Source: Leptospira abararensis
GTDB taxonomy: Bacteria > Spirochaetota > Leptospiria > Leptospirales > Leptospiraceae
Direction of reading: 5' to 3'
Assembly: GCF_016918735.1 (NCBI RefSeq)
Contig: NZ_JAFFPR010000019.1
Location: forward strand, 62,001 to 126,000
DNA: 64,000 nt
The notes beneath the pieces were generated by a model, which worked only from the letters and a program-made list of their open reading frames with translations, had not been told where the DNA came from and searched no databases. Positions 35,322 through 44,054 of this stretch are shown here, in pieces. Made by a program: the position numbers and the translations under genes. The stretch's first letter is position 1, and each line of letters opens with the position of its first letter.

Positions 35322-36581
35322 ATGAAGGTTTTTGAAAAAGAAGAACTCCCCGCAGTTTTGCCTCTCGACAAACGATACACAAGAACATATTTCCAAGACG
35401 ATAGTTTCGTTTCTAATATACGAAGAGCTCTCCCTCGAATGATAACAACAGTTGTCATGGAAGAACATATCTTCCCTAGACTGAATCAGGAGGAAATTGA
35501 CTTTTTACTACAATACTATGCAAAAAGACAAGATACTAGTGGGAATTATTACCAACTCAAAACAATTCCGTATCGTATCCGTAAAGAGTCTGCAGAAAGA
35601 ATTTTAGAAGAGGCTGGTGTGGATGAAACACAAAGAGATTTCATCAGTACCTTCTATCATTTTGATTCAGAATTACAACAATACATTCTGAACGATAAAG
35701 TCACAGAATCAGATGAAATTCGAATCCTACAGATCATCAAACGCAGAGATTATTATGTTGGTAATGTAGAGAAGTCAATGATATCTGCAATCTTCGAGCC
35801 AATTGAAGAAATTCCTAAAAAAGATACTTTTTTTGCGAATCTTTATGTCCCAGCGGAACATAAGTTTTTTTCCCCACCCAACTTAAAACATATTTCGGGA
35901 ATGCAAATTGTGGAAGCCGCCAGGCAGTTCGGAATTGCCTGCAACCATATGTATGGAAAAGTTCCGTTTGAAGGTGTCACCTTTTTATTGTTATATTTAA
36001 ACTCTGAATTTTTCCAATATGCCAAGATGAATATGCCGATCAAACTTCGGGCCAGAGCCATTGAGACCAAAAACAGTAAATCTGGTTATTGGAACTACTC
36101 AAAACTCGAAATTACAGCTTATCAGGAAAATCAAGAGATTACGAAAATCGAAATGGCTGCGAGTATTTTGCCTTTAAAAGTGTATAAACGCTTAAAAAGC
36201 ACACAGGAAGAAGTGTATGAAATTGATCCAAGATTTCGGATTTTAGATCAGTTTAAGAACAATATTTCTGTTAGGGAAAATGGGCGTAATATTGTCTCAA
36301 CCATTGAAAATATCTCTAGTTCAGGGTTTATGGTGCGCTGCTCAGGAATCCATCCCGGTGAATTGGCTGATAGTCAAAACCTCGAATTTTTTATGCATTT
36401 TGATATTGTCGGTTTCGTTCATGGAACTTGCATTTTATTATGGGTCAAAGAAGACGATAATAATGAAGACACCTTCTTTGCCGGTTTTCGTTTTGAATCG
36501 ATTTCTGAACTGGACCAGGCAAATGTAAAGGAAGCTATCAATCGGTACGGACGGTTGATTGAAGAAAGGGAAATCCAATGA
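35322..36581 (+). CDS. AfsA-type hotdog domain fused to a PilZ domain
   Basis: 419 residues from ATG 35322; a TTG at 35313 is the other choice, and neither has a good ribosome site. Residues 1-165 are not recognised. Residues about 165-290 read like the first hotdog repeat of Streptomyces AfsA: VPAEHKFFSPPNLKHISGMQ, EAARQ, HMYGKVPFEGVTFLLLYL and a closing YKRLKS. A PilZ-like domain (about 310-405, NISSSGFMVRC) ends the protein; it lacks an obvious RxxxR at its start, so c-di-GMP binding is uncertain. AfsA makes the butenolide precursor of gamma-butyrolactone signals. A reductase gene overlaps the stop by 4 bases, the partner AfsA would need. The family call is by eye. Confidence 0.6.
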   Translation: MKVFEKEELPAVLPLDKRYTRTYFQDDSFVSNIRRALPRMITTVVMEEHIFPRLNQEEIDFLLQYYAKRQDTSGNYYQLKTIPYRIRKESAERILEEAGVDETQRDFISTFYHFDSELQQYILNDKVTESDEIRILQIIKRRDYYVGNVEKSMISAIFEPIEEIPKKDTFFANLYVPAEHKFFSPPNLKHISGMQIVEAARQFGIACNHMYGKVPFEGVTFLLLYLNSEFFQYAKMNMPIKLRARAIETKNSKSGYWNYSKLEITAYQENQEITKIEMAASILPLKVYKRLKSTQEEVYEIDPRFRILDQFKNNISVRENGRNIVSTIENISSSGFMVRCSGIHPGELADSQNLEFFMHFDIVGFVHGTCILLWVKEDDNNEDTFFAGFRFESISELDQANVKEAINRYGRLIEEREIQ

Positions 36582-37342
36582 GTGGAAAAAAAGTAGCACT
36601 AGTGACCGGCGGAACTTCTGGACTCGGAAGATCGATTGTTCTGGAATTTGCAAACGCTGGTTATGTGGTTGGATTTTGCGGAAGACGAAAACAAGAAGGG
36701 GAGGAAACTTTGGCCCTTCTTGAAAAACAAGGTGGCACAGGAATGTTTATTCGTTGTGATGTCACACAATCGGAAGCAGTTCGTAATTTTGTTGAATCAA
36801 TCGTCGCAAAATATGGTTCCCTTGATGTGGCCGTGAACAATGCGGGGATTTCTGGAGTATTGAAAGCAACTGCAGATTATCCATTAGATATTTTTGATTC
36901 TGTGATGGATGTAAATTTAAAAGGCACCTTTCTCTCAATGCAATTTGAACTAAAACAGTTTTTGGTCCAAGGGAAAGGTGGGGTCATCATCAATGTTTCC
37001 TCGGCACTAGGTGTTCGAGGAAAAGAAAAAGCAGGACCTTATTCGATGACAAAACATGGAATCATTGGGCTCACCAAATCAGCTGCATTGGAGTATGGAT
37101 CCTCTGGAATTCGTGTGGTTGCTCTTTGTCCTGGCGGGATTCAAACAGAAATGGATGATGTATTTTATGCCAATGTCCCAAACCCAGAAGAAGTCAAAAA
37201 AGAAAGAATGAAATCCTATGCTTTGGGTAGAATGGCGACTCCCGAAGAAGTTGCGAAAACTTGTGTATGGTTGTCAACTGACGGGGCATCTTTTATCACA
37301 GGAGCTGTGATACCGGTAGACGGCGGCAAAACTGCTAGATAA
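36578..37342 (+). CDS. Short-chain dehydrogenase/reductase
   Basis: 254 residues, classical SDR. The NAD(P) motif is TGGTSGLG at the N-terminus, NNAG lies at about 88, and the catalytic Ser-Tyr-Lys is INVSSALG / YSMTKHG. It ends with GAVIPVDGGKTAR, a usual tail for FabG-like or other reductases. Overlap of ATGA with the AfsA-PilZ gene suggests joint translation. The substrate is not shown; a beta-keto or butenolide-type compound is a guess from context. The last stop is 9 bases from the next start. Confidence 0.88.
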   Translation: MSGKKVALVTGGTSGLGRSIVLEFANAGYVVGFCGRRKQEGEETLALLEKQGGTGMFIRCDVTQSEAVRNFVESIVAKYGSLDVAVNNAGISGVLKATADYPLDIFDSVMDVNLKGTFLSMQFELKQFLVQGKGGVIINVSSALGVRGKEKAGPYSMTKHGIIGLTKSAALEYGSSGIRVVALCPGGIQTEMDDVFYANVPNPEEVKKERMKSYALGRMATPEEVAKTCVWLSTDGASFITGAVIPVDGGKTAR

Positions 37343-37351
37343 GGAAACCCA

Positions 37352-40300
37352 TTGTTTACTGTAGGAAAATATAAAGCGATCAAAGAACTTCATTTAGGGA
37401 AAAGAAGTTCTGTTTATGCTGGCGAATCTCCTTCTGGCAGTCCGGTTGTGATCAAATTATTGAATCGGGACTATCCAGATAATCAAGAAATCACCCGCTT
37501 TAAAAACGAATTTGAGATACTTAGATCGATTGATTCAAATTATACACTAAGGCCGTTGGAGTTAGAATCTTATCAAAATACTGTAGCTATTATTTTTCCT
37601 AATGTTGCTTATACGGATCTCGCTAAACTACAGTTAAGTGGAAAGTATAGTAATATTGCTACTTTTTTGAATATTGCGATTGAAGTTTGTCGAGCGCTGG
37701 TTGATATTCATAAAGCAAAAATTGTTCACAATGATATCAAAGCTCAAAATATAATTTATAATCCTGATACCGGTGCACTAAAAATCATTGATTTCGGTTC
37801 AGCAACCCTATTGACCCATAGAAGTTTTTATCTTCCTATGAACCAGAACCTTACTGGAACCCTTGCCCATATTTCCCCAGAACAAACTGGTCGAATGAAC
37901 AGAACAGTTGATTATAGAACCGACTTTTATTCATTTGGCGTCACCTTATACCAGTTAATCACGGGAGACCTTCCGTTTTTATATACAGACAGTTTGGAAA
38001 TGGTTCATGCTCATCTTGCGAAAACTCCACTTTCACCTAAGGAAAGAAGTGGTGCTCCAAAGATTGTCTCCGATTTGATCATGAAGTTATTGGAAAAAAA
38101 TCCTGAAGATCGTTATCAAACGGCGACGGGTTTGCTTTCTGATCTTTCGGCGATCCAATCCGTTCTTTTGGAGAATGGACGTGTTGCTTTAGATCAGTTC
38201 CAAATGGAACTCGCGAAAAATGATAAATCATCAAGATTCCAAATTCCAAAAAAATTATATGGAAGAGAAACCCAACTTCAAGTTTTTGAAGAGAAGTTTC
38301 TCGATGCAGCAGAAGGCAAAATTGAAATCTTTCTGATCTCTGGCCGGTCCGGAATTGGAAAGTCAGCTCTTATCAACGAGATCCAAAAACCTGTCACAAG
38401 GGAAAAGGCATACTTTACTTCGGGGAAATTTGATTTATATAAAAAATCAATTCCCTATCGTGCGATTAACCTAGCCTTACAAGGACTTGTACGGCAATTG
38501 TTGTCCGAGAGTGAATCTTCCGTAAAAGAATGGAAGAAGCTACTTTCCGAGGCCTTAGGTACAAATGCAAAATTAATCATTGATGTTGTTCCTGAACTTT
38601 CTCAATTGTTAGGTGAGAAATCGGCTCCACCAGAACTTGATAGTTTGGAAACCGAAAACAGGTTCCATTTGGTTTTTAGAAAGTTTCTTCGAACCATCTG
38701 TACAAAAGAACATCCCGTAGTTTTATTTTTGGATGATATGCAATGGGCGGATTCTTCCAGTATTCTTTTATTGAAGGAAGTTCTGACAGATCCAGAAATC
38801 TCACATTTTTTTATCATCTTATCTTATCGTGACAATGAAGTATTACCAACAGATCCTTTCTTTAGGTTATTGGAAGAGTTACGTGAAATTCAGGTGCCAA
38901 TTACTGAAATTCGATTAGAGCCCCTTCGCGAGCGTGATGTTGCTTTACTTGTTTCCGAAACTCTTGTCGTACCGGAATCGGAGATCCGACCCATTGCAGA
39001 AGTTCTTTGGAAAAAAACAAAGGGTAATCCCTTTCATGTCAATGAGATGTTTAAAAACCTTTACGAAAGGTCTTATATCTATTTTGCCGACAACCATTGG
39101 TCTTGGGATAAAGATAAAATTGATGCAGTTAATATTTCCGACAACGTTATTGATTTAATTATCGATAAAATCAATCTTCAATCTGCAGAGTTAATAGATG
39201 CATTAAAATTAACTGCCTGTATCGGGAACTGGTTTAGGCATGATATTTATGCTACAATTGCTGAGAGACCATTTCATAAAGCATCCATGGATTTGGTTGC
39301 CCTTGCCAACGAAGAATTTTTGATCCTAGGAATGGAGGATGCAAACTTCACTCATGATAAAATACGAGAAGCAATTTATAAAATCATTTCTCCTGAAGAA
39401 AAAGCAAAATTACATTATAAAATAGGAAAAACTTATCTTTCTATTCTTTATAAATATAAACTCGAAGATCATTTGTTTACGATTGTAAACCAACTGAATT
39501 TGGGTGCGTCCCAAATGACGGGAAGCGAAGAGTTAGCCGAGTTACGAATCTTAAACGAAAAAGCTGGTTTTAAAGCATTAAACTCTTCTGCTTATGATGC
39601 TGCCTTTACTTTCTTCGATCGTATGGTCGGGCTCATGCGAGATGATGAATGGAAAACTGAATACGAAAACACATTAAAGCTACATTTGGCATACGCAAGT
39701 GCCGCCTATCTTTCAAAGAACTTTGAAGCAGCCGAAAAAAGTTTTAATTATATTCTAAGTTTTGTTCGTAACGATCTGGATAAAATTTTGGTCTATGAAC
39801 TCCAGTCCTCTATGCTTGTGACTCAGAATAAGATGAAAGAGGTATTAGAAACACTCAAACAAGCGTTAAAGCTAGTTGGTGTTAGGTTACCTAAAAAAGC
39901 AAGCCCTCTTTCTCCTCTTCCTGAAATCCTTAAATTCAAATTGAAATTAGGTCGGCGTTCGATCGAGAGTTTAGAGCATCTACCTGTCTCAGAAGATCCA
40001 AAATATCTTGCGATCATGCGACTTTTGAATGCTTGTATTGCCCCAGCGTTTCTTGCTGAACCGAACTTATTTCCTGTCATTGTCTTAAAGTTAGTCAATC
40101 ATACATTGCGATATGGACTGTGTGAGATCAGTGCCTTCGGATTTTGTGCCATGGGGATCATCCAAGGATCTGGTTTAGGAAATTACGATGATGGTCTTAA
40201 GTTTGGTCAGTTAGGTGTTCGCTTGTTAGATTCTTTGGACGCAAAACCGTTCCGATGCCGTACTTTGTTTATGTTCGCTTGTATGATTGCCCCATGGAAA

Positions 40301-43066
40301 AATCACGCACGAGATAGTCGTTCGATATTTTGGGAAAGTTTTCTTGCAGGAATGGAAACAGGGGACTTACAATATTCATCTTATTCTTTAAATAATATCC
40401 ACTTCCAAGGTTTATTATTTCGTGAAAATTTAGAAGATCTTTATAAGAGCCAACTTCGTTATGATGCCTCTCTACTGAGTTTACGCCAAAATCATGCCTA
40501 CCAAGTGCACCGCCTCAATCTTCAATTAGTTGAAAATATGAGAGGGGAGTCTCCCGATCCCATGAATTTAGAAGGTCGGTACTTTTCTGAAACAGAGACG
40601 GTCGCTGAGTGGCTAACAACAGGTAATGCAAATGCTTTATTTGATTATTATTTATGTAAGTTACGAATTGAATACTTTCTTGGTGATAAAGAAAAGGCAT
40701 ATGAATATTCAATCAAATTGGACAGTTTAGAGGGAGCAATGTTTGGGATGATGTTTGTGCCCGAACATGTTTTTCTGGGAGCTCTTGTTACCTTTTCATT
40801 GATTGTAGATAATAAAATTCCTATTGGTGTTACAAAATCCGACCTTAAAAAACGTTTGGTTGGATTTGAAAAGAGAATGAAAGTCTGGTCTAAAAGTTCT
40901 CCAGATAACTTTGGTCATAAATACGAAATCATTTCTGCCTTATTATTGTATCTTGCTAATCAAAAAACGCAAGCAGTGATTGCTTGTAAGGCAGCTATTT
41001 CTTCTGCACGTGAAACAAATTATATATTAGAAGAAGCGATTGCGAATGAGTTTTTAGTTCGAATGTGGAAAGAAACTGGATTTGAACAGTATAGTAACTT
41101 GCATTTGGTGGAAGCCCATTATCGATACGGGAAATATGGCTTTTTGTCTAAAGTGAAACAATTGGAACTAAATCACATTTCTTTGAAAAAATATATCGGT
41201 CGGAACTTTAGAACCGATTCTACTGATAGCCTGTCTCTTTTTAGCACAACAAAAGATATTTTTGGAGATGTAGGTTCTACTCTAGATATCAATACAGTCA
41301 TCAAAGCTTCTCAAACTATTTCAGGGGAAATTCAACTTAATCGCCTTTTGGAAAAGATGATGAAGATCTTAATTGAAAATGCTGGAGCCGAAAGAGGTTA
41401 TTTTATCCTTAAATCTGATTCTGGTTGGCAAGTTTTGGCAGAATCGGAAGCAGAGAAAGAATCTGTTTTAGTATATTCTGAATCTCCATTTGCGATTGAT
41501 TTTTTAGAACCGGTTGCCTATGTGAATCAAAACAAAATCCCATCACAAATTATTGGTTATGTGGTTAGGACGGGTCTTGTTGTGATTTGTGGAGATGCTG
41601 CAAGAGAAGGTGACTTTAAAAATGATCCTTATGTAAAATCTACTCTTCCGAAATCTTTGCTTTGTTATCCTATCCTAAGTCATGGTACTGTGGTTGGGAT
41701 TGTTTATCTAGAAAACAATTTAACAACGGATGCGTTTACTCCGGGGCGTGTGGAAATTCTTAAAATTTTATCCTCACAAATTGCCGTTTCTATTGAGAAC
41801 TCCCTGCTTTATACCAATTTGGAACAGAAGGTTGATGAGAGAACTAAAGAATTGAATTTTGCTTTAACAGAAGTAAAAGGTTTAAAGGAACAGCAGGACG
41901 GGGACTATTTTTTAGCTTCGTTACTCATTGAACCATTAACCCAAAATCTTGCTACTTCATCTAACATGAATATTCAGTTCCTGACGGAACAAAAGAAAAA
42001 GTTTTCTTACAAACAATGGAGTTCTGAAATCGGTGGGGACTTATGTGTTTCTTCATCAATCCAATTACAAAACAAAAAGTATATTGTCGTTTTGAATGGT
42101 GATGCTATGGGTAAGTCGATGCAAGGGGCTAGTGGAGCACTTGTCATTGGATCGGTATTTGAAGCCATCATCAAAAGAAATGGCCAGTCAGAGGAAGTTC
42201 GAGATATCACGCCAGAAAAATGGGTGAGTAATGCATACATTGAATTACATAACACTCTTGTCACTTTTGACGGATCCATGCTCATCTCAATGTTTCTTTG
42301 TTTGATTGATGATGAAACGGGATTCTTTTATTTTTTAAATGCAGAACATCCAAGGCCAGTCATTTACCGAAATGACCATACATCTTTTTTGCCGCATAAC
42401 TACGTTTGTGCGAAATTAGGACTTTTGGCTTCCAAAAAAGCTCTCCAAATCAATACCTTTCAATTAGAAAAAGGAGACATACTTTTGATTGGTTCTGATG
42501 GTCGAGATGATATATTGATTGGCTCAGAAGTTGAGATGGAAGTCAATGAAGACGATGAATTATTTCTTAAAACTACATTCGAAGGCCAAGGTGATTTAGA
42601 AGCAATTCGTGATGCAATCAAAAGTCATGGTGAGTTGATTGATGATTTATCCTTAATCCGAGTTGAATACACAGGAGAAGGATCGCCAATTCATGTTCCA
42701 CCAGACCATCCGAAACATTTTGTTTATTTGCGAGCCCTCACACTCTACAAACAGAAGAAATGGACAGAAGTAGAACGGATGATTTCTGGACATTTTGATT
42801 CAATCCATGATGCACCATTGTCAGTCCAGAAAATATATTTATACACGGAACACAGGATGTCCGCATTTCCTTTGGAGTTTGCTGTCCAATATGTCCAAAA
42901 AAATCCATCTGACAGCCTAACACTTTTTTATATCGCAGAAGCTTTGTATAAAAATGGAGATTTTTCTGCGGCTTTTGATTATTCCGAAAGAGTGCAATTA
43001 CGACGTCCTTACCATAAAGAAAACAATATTTTATTTGCTCGACTCTTAGAACTTCGGCGAAAATAA
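37352..43066 (+). CDS. Giant sensor protein: Ser/Thr kinase, AAA-type ATPase, GAF and PP2C phosphatase
   Basis: 1904 residues, TTG start with AAGGA 6 bases before it. Domains in order: a protein kinase (about 1-270: K35 in VVIKLLN, H126-N-D-I-K130, DFG at 147, ISPEQTGR); an ATPase with Walker A GRSGIGKSA (about 330) and Walker B LFLDDMQWAD (about 458); a long helical repeat region (about 650-1300); GAF (about 1315-1490); coiled linker; PP2C/SpoIIE phosphatase (about 1530-1770: IGGDLCVS, NGDAMGKSMQG, GSDGRDD, DDLSLI); TPR-like tail. Kinase-ATPase-GAF giants usually end in a histidine kinase; here a phosphatase stands in that place. HND replaces HRD in the catalytic loop, a tolerated change. 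The linker LKEQQDGDYFLASLLIEPL matches the protein at 1030. Confidence 0.88.
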   Translation: MFTVGKYKAIKELHLGKRSSVYAGESPSGSPVVIKLLNRDYPDNQEITRFKNEFEILRSIDSNYTLRPLELESYQNTVAIIFPNVAYTDLAKLQLSGKYSNIATFLNIAIEVCRALVDIHKAKIVHNDIKAQNIIYNPDTGALKIIDFGSATLLTHRSFYLPMNQNLTGTLAHISPEQTGRMNRTVDYRTDFYSFGVTLYQLITGDLPFLYTDSLEMVHAHLAKTPLSPKERSGAPKIVSDLIMKLLEKNPEDRYQTATGLLSDLSAIQSVLLENGRVALDQFQMELAKNDKSSRFQIPKKLYGRETQLQVFEEKFLDAAEGKIEIFLISGRSGIGKSALINEIQKPVTREKAYFTSGKFDLYKKSIPYRAINLALQGLVRQLLSESESSVKEWKKLLSEALGTNAKLIIDVVPELSQLLGEKSAPPELDSLETENRFHLVFRKFLRTICTKEHPVVLFLDDMQWADSSSILLLKEVLTDPEISHFFIILSYRDNEVLPTDPFFRLLEELREIQVPITEIRLEPLRERDVALLVSETLVVPESEIRPIAEVLWKKTKGNPFHVNEMFKNLYERSYIYFADNHWSWDKDKIDAVNISDNVIDLIIDKINLQSAELIDALKLTACIGNWFRHDIYATIAERPFHKASMDLVALANEEFLILGMEDANFTHDKIREAIYKIISPEEKAKLHYKIGKTYLSILYKYKLEDHLFTIVNQLNLGASQMTGSEELAELRILNEKAGFKALNSSAYDAAFTFFDRMVGLMRDDEWKTEYENTLKLHLAYASAAYLSKNFEAAEKSFNYILSFVRNDLDKILVYELQSSMLVTQNKMKEVLETLKQALKLVGVRLPKKASPLSPLPEILKFKLKLGRRSIESLEHLPVSEDPKYLAIMRLLNACIAPAFLAEPNLFPVIVLKLVNHTLRYGLCEISAFGFCAMGIIQGSGLGNYDDGLKFGQLGVRLLDSLDAKPFRCRTLFMFACMIAPWKNHARDSRSIFWESFLAGMETGDLQYSSYSLNNIHFQGLLFRENLEDLYKSQLRYDASLLSLRQNHAYQVHRLNLQLVENMRGESPDPMNLEGRYFSETETVAEWLTTGNANALFDYYLCKLRIEYFLGDKEKAYEYSIKLDSLEGAMFGMMFVPEHVFLGALVTFSLIVDNKIPIGVTKSDLKKRLVGFEKRMKVWSKSSPDNFGHKYEIISALLLYLANQKTQAVIACKAAISSARETNYILEEAIANEFLVRMWKETGFEQYSNLHLVEAHYRYGKYGFLSKVKQLELNHISLKKYIGRNFRTDSTDSLSLFSTTKDIFGDVGSTLDINTVIKASQTISGEIQLNRLLEKMMKILIENAGAERGYFILKSDSGWQVLAESEAEKESVLVYSESPFAIDFLEPVAYVNQNKIPSQIIGYVVRTGLVVICGDAAREGDFKNDPYVKSTLPKSLLCYPILSHGTVVGIVYLENNLTTDAFTPGRVEILKILSSQIAVSIENSLLYTNLEQKVDERTKELNFALTEVKGLKEQQDGDYFLASLLIEPLTQNLATSSNMNIQFLTEQKKKFSYKQWSSEIGGDLCVSSSIQLQNKKYIVVLNGDAMGKSMQGASGALVIGSVFEAIIKRNGQSEEVRDITPEKWVSNAYIELHNTLVTFDGSMLISMFLCLIDDETGFFYFLNAEHPRPVIYRNDHTSFLPHNYVCAKLGLLASKKALQINTFQLEKGDILLIGSDGRDDILIGSEVEMEVNEDDELFLKTTFEGQGDLEAIRDAIKSHGELIDDLSLIRVEYTGEGSPIHVPPDHPKHFVYLRALTLYKQKKWTEVERMISGHFDSIHDAPLSVQKIYLYTEHRMSAFPLEFAVQYVQKNPSDSLTLFYIAEALYKNGDFSAAFDYSERVQLRRPYHKENNILFARLLELRRK

Positions 43067-43074
43067 ATCATCTT

Positions 43075-43458
43075 ATGTTATCAGTCGGGAACGACATCGT
43101 TGAAAACCAAAGAATCCGGGAACTCCTAGAAAAACATGGTGACCGGTTCCTAAAGCGTGTTTTTACCGATGAGGAAGTGGAATATTGCCACAAACACAAA
43201 GATCCTGTCCCTTTCCTGGCTGGTCGATTTGCTTGTAAAGAAGCTGTCATAAAAGCCTTAAACCTAAATCCAGGCGAGGTTGCTGATATGCGCGAGATTG
43301 AACTTGCAGGCACAAATTTTGGTAAAAAAACGCTAGTCATCCATGGGAAAACTGAGAAGTTTTTCCGAGAGAAAGGATTTACGAAGAGTTCCGTATCCAT
43401 CAGCCATGCTGACCACTACGCAACTGCGGTTGTCATTTTCTATAAGGAGCCCAAATGA
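43075..43458 (+). CDS. acpS: Holo-[acyl-carrier-protein] synthase
   Basis: 127 residues, the normal length. GNDIVENQRI at the N-terminus and GRFACKEAVIKAL carry the Asp and Glu that bind Mg2+ and coenzyme A. It attaches 4'-phosphopantetheine to acyl carrier protein for fatty acid synthesis. In most bacteria acpS sits with other housekeeping genes. Here it is 8 bases after the giant kinase and overlaps the next gene by 4 bases, so it is inside a signalling operon. Confidence 0.93.
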   Translation: MLSVGNDIVENQRIRELLEKHGDRFLKRVFTDEEVEYCHKHKDPVPFLAGRFACKEAVIKALNLNPGEVADMREIELAGTNFGKKTLVIHGKTEKFFREKGFTKSSVSISHADHYATAVVIFYKEPK

Positions 43459-43679
43459 TCATTAGTGATAAAATGAAGGCAGTATTGGTTCATTACAACC
43501 ATGCCCTTTCGTTGTACAAATCGCGAAAGTTCGCCGAAGCAAAAGAAGAGTTCAAAAAAGGATTAGCGATTCATCCGCAAGATGGCCCCACGAAACTATA
43601 CATTGAACGATGTGATGATTATATCGCAGATCCCCCACCAGAAGATTGGGATGGGGTATATAATATGAAAACAAAATAG
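43455..43679 (+). CDS. Mini-TPR protein with PPPEDWDGV tail
   Basis: 74 residues with about two TPR helices (VHYNHALSLYKSRKFAEAKE, FKKGLAIHPQDGPTKLYIER) and a tail PPPEDWDGVYNMKTK. The same helical hairpin and DWDG tail end some spirochaetal adenylate cyclases, so this may be a stand-alone version of that partner-binding module. The ATG overlaps the acpS stop. No catalytic motif is present; the role is unknown. Confidence 0.75.
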   Translation: MIISDKMKAVLVHYNHALSLYKSRKFAEAKEEFKKGLAIHPQDGPTKLYIERCDDYIADPPPEDWDGVYNMKTK

Positions 43680-43684
43680 GAACT

Positions 43685-44053
43685 ATGTCAAAAAAAGAAA
43701 TGCAAACAACCATCACCGAACACGGAGTCATTGCCACTATCCTCGGAAAAGAAACAGCATTTAGCGGAACGTTAGCGTTCAAAAAACCATTACAAATTTC
43801 TGGTGATTTCACTGGCGAAATCATCTCGGATGGTTATCTTGTCATCAGTGAAGGTGCTAGAGTCAAGGCTAACATCAAAGCAGGCACCGTCGTTGTTGGT
43901 GGAACCATCATCGGAAATGTAACTGCGACACAAAGATTAGAAATGTTGTCCACAGGAAAAGTTCAAGGAAACATTCGGACAGCGAAACTTCAAATTGCCG
44001 ATGGAGTTGTATTTGATGGGAATTGTGAAATGCTAAGCAGCGAAGAGACTTAG
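43685..44053 (+). CDS. Bactofilin (polymer-forming cytoskeletal protein)
   Basis: 122 residues. The right-handed beta-helix core (about 12-110) has the bactofilin turns FSGTLAFKKPLQISGDFTGE and VVVGGTIIGNVTATQRLEML. Bactofilins polymerise without nucleotide and place envelope enzymes; in Leptospira biflexa a bactofilin has been tied to helical cell shape. Whether this is that paralogue cannot be told here. It starts 5 bases after the mini-TPR gene and is followed by a histidine kinase 1 base on. Confidence 0.88.
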   Translation: MSKKEMQTTITEHGVIATILGKETAFSGTLAFKKPLQISGDFTGEIISDGYLVISEGARVKANIKAGTVVVGGTIIGNVTATQRLEMLSTGKVQGNIRTAKLQIADGVVFDGNCEMLSSEET

Positions 44054-44054
44054 T

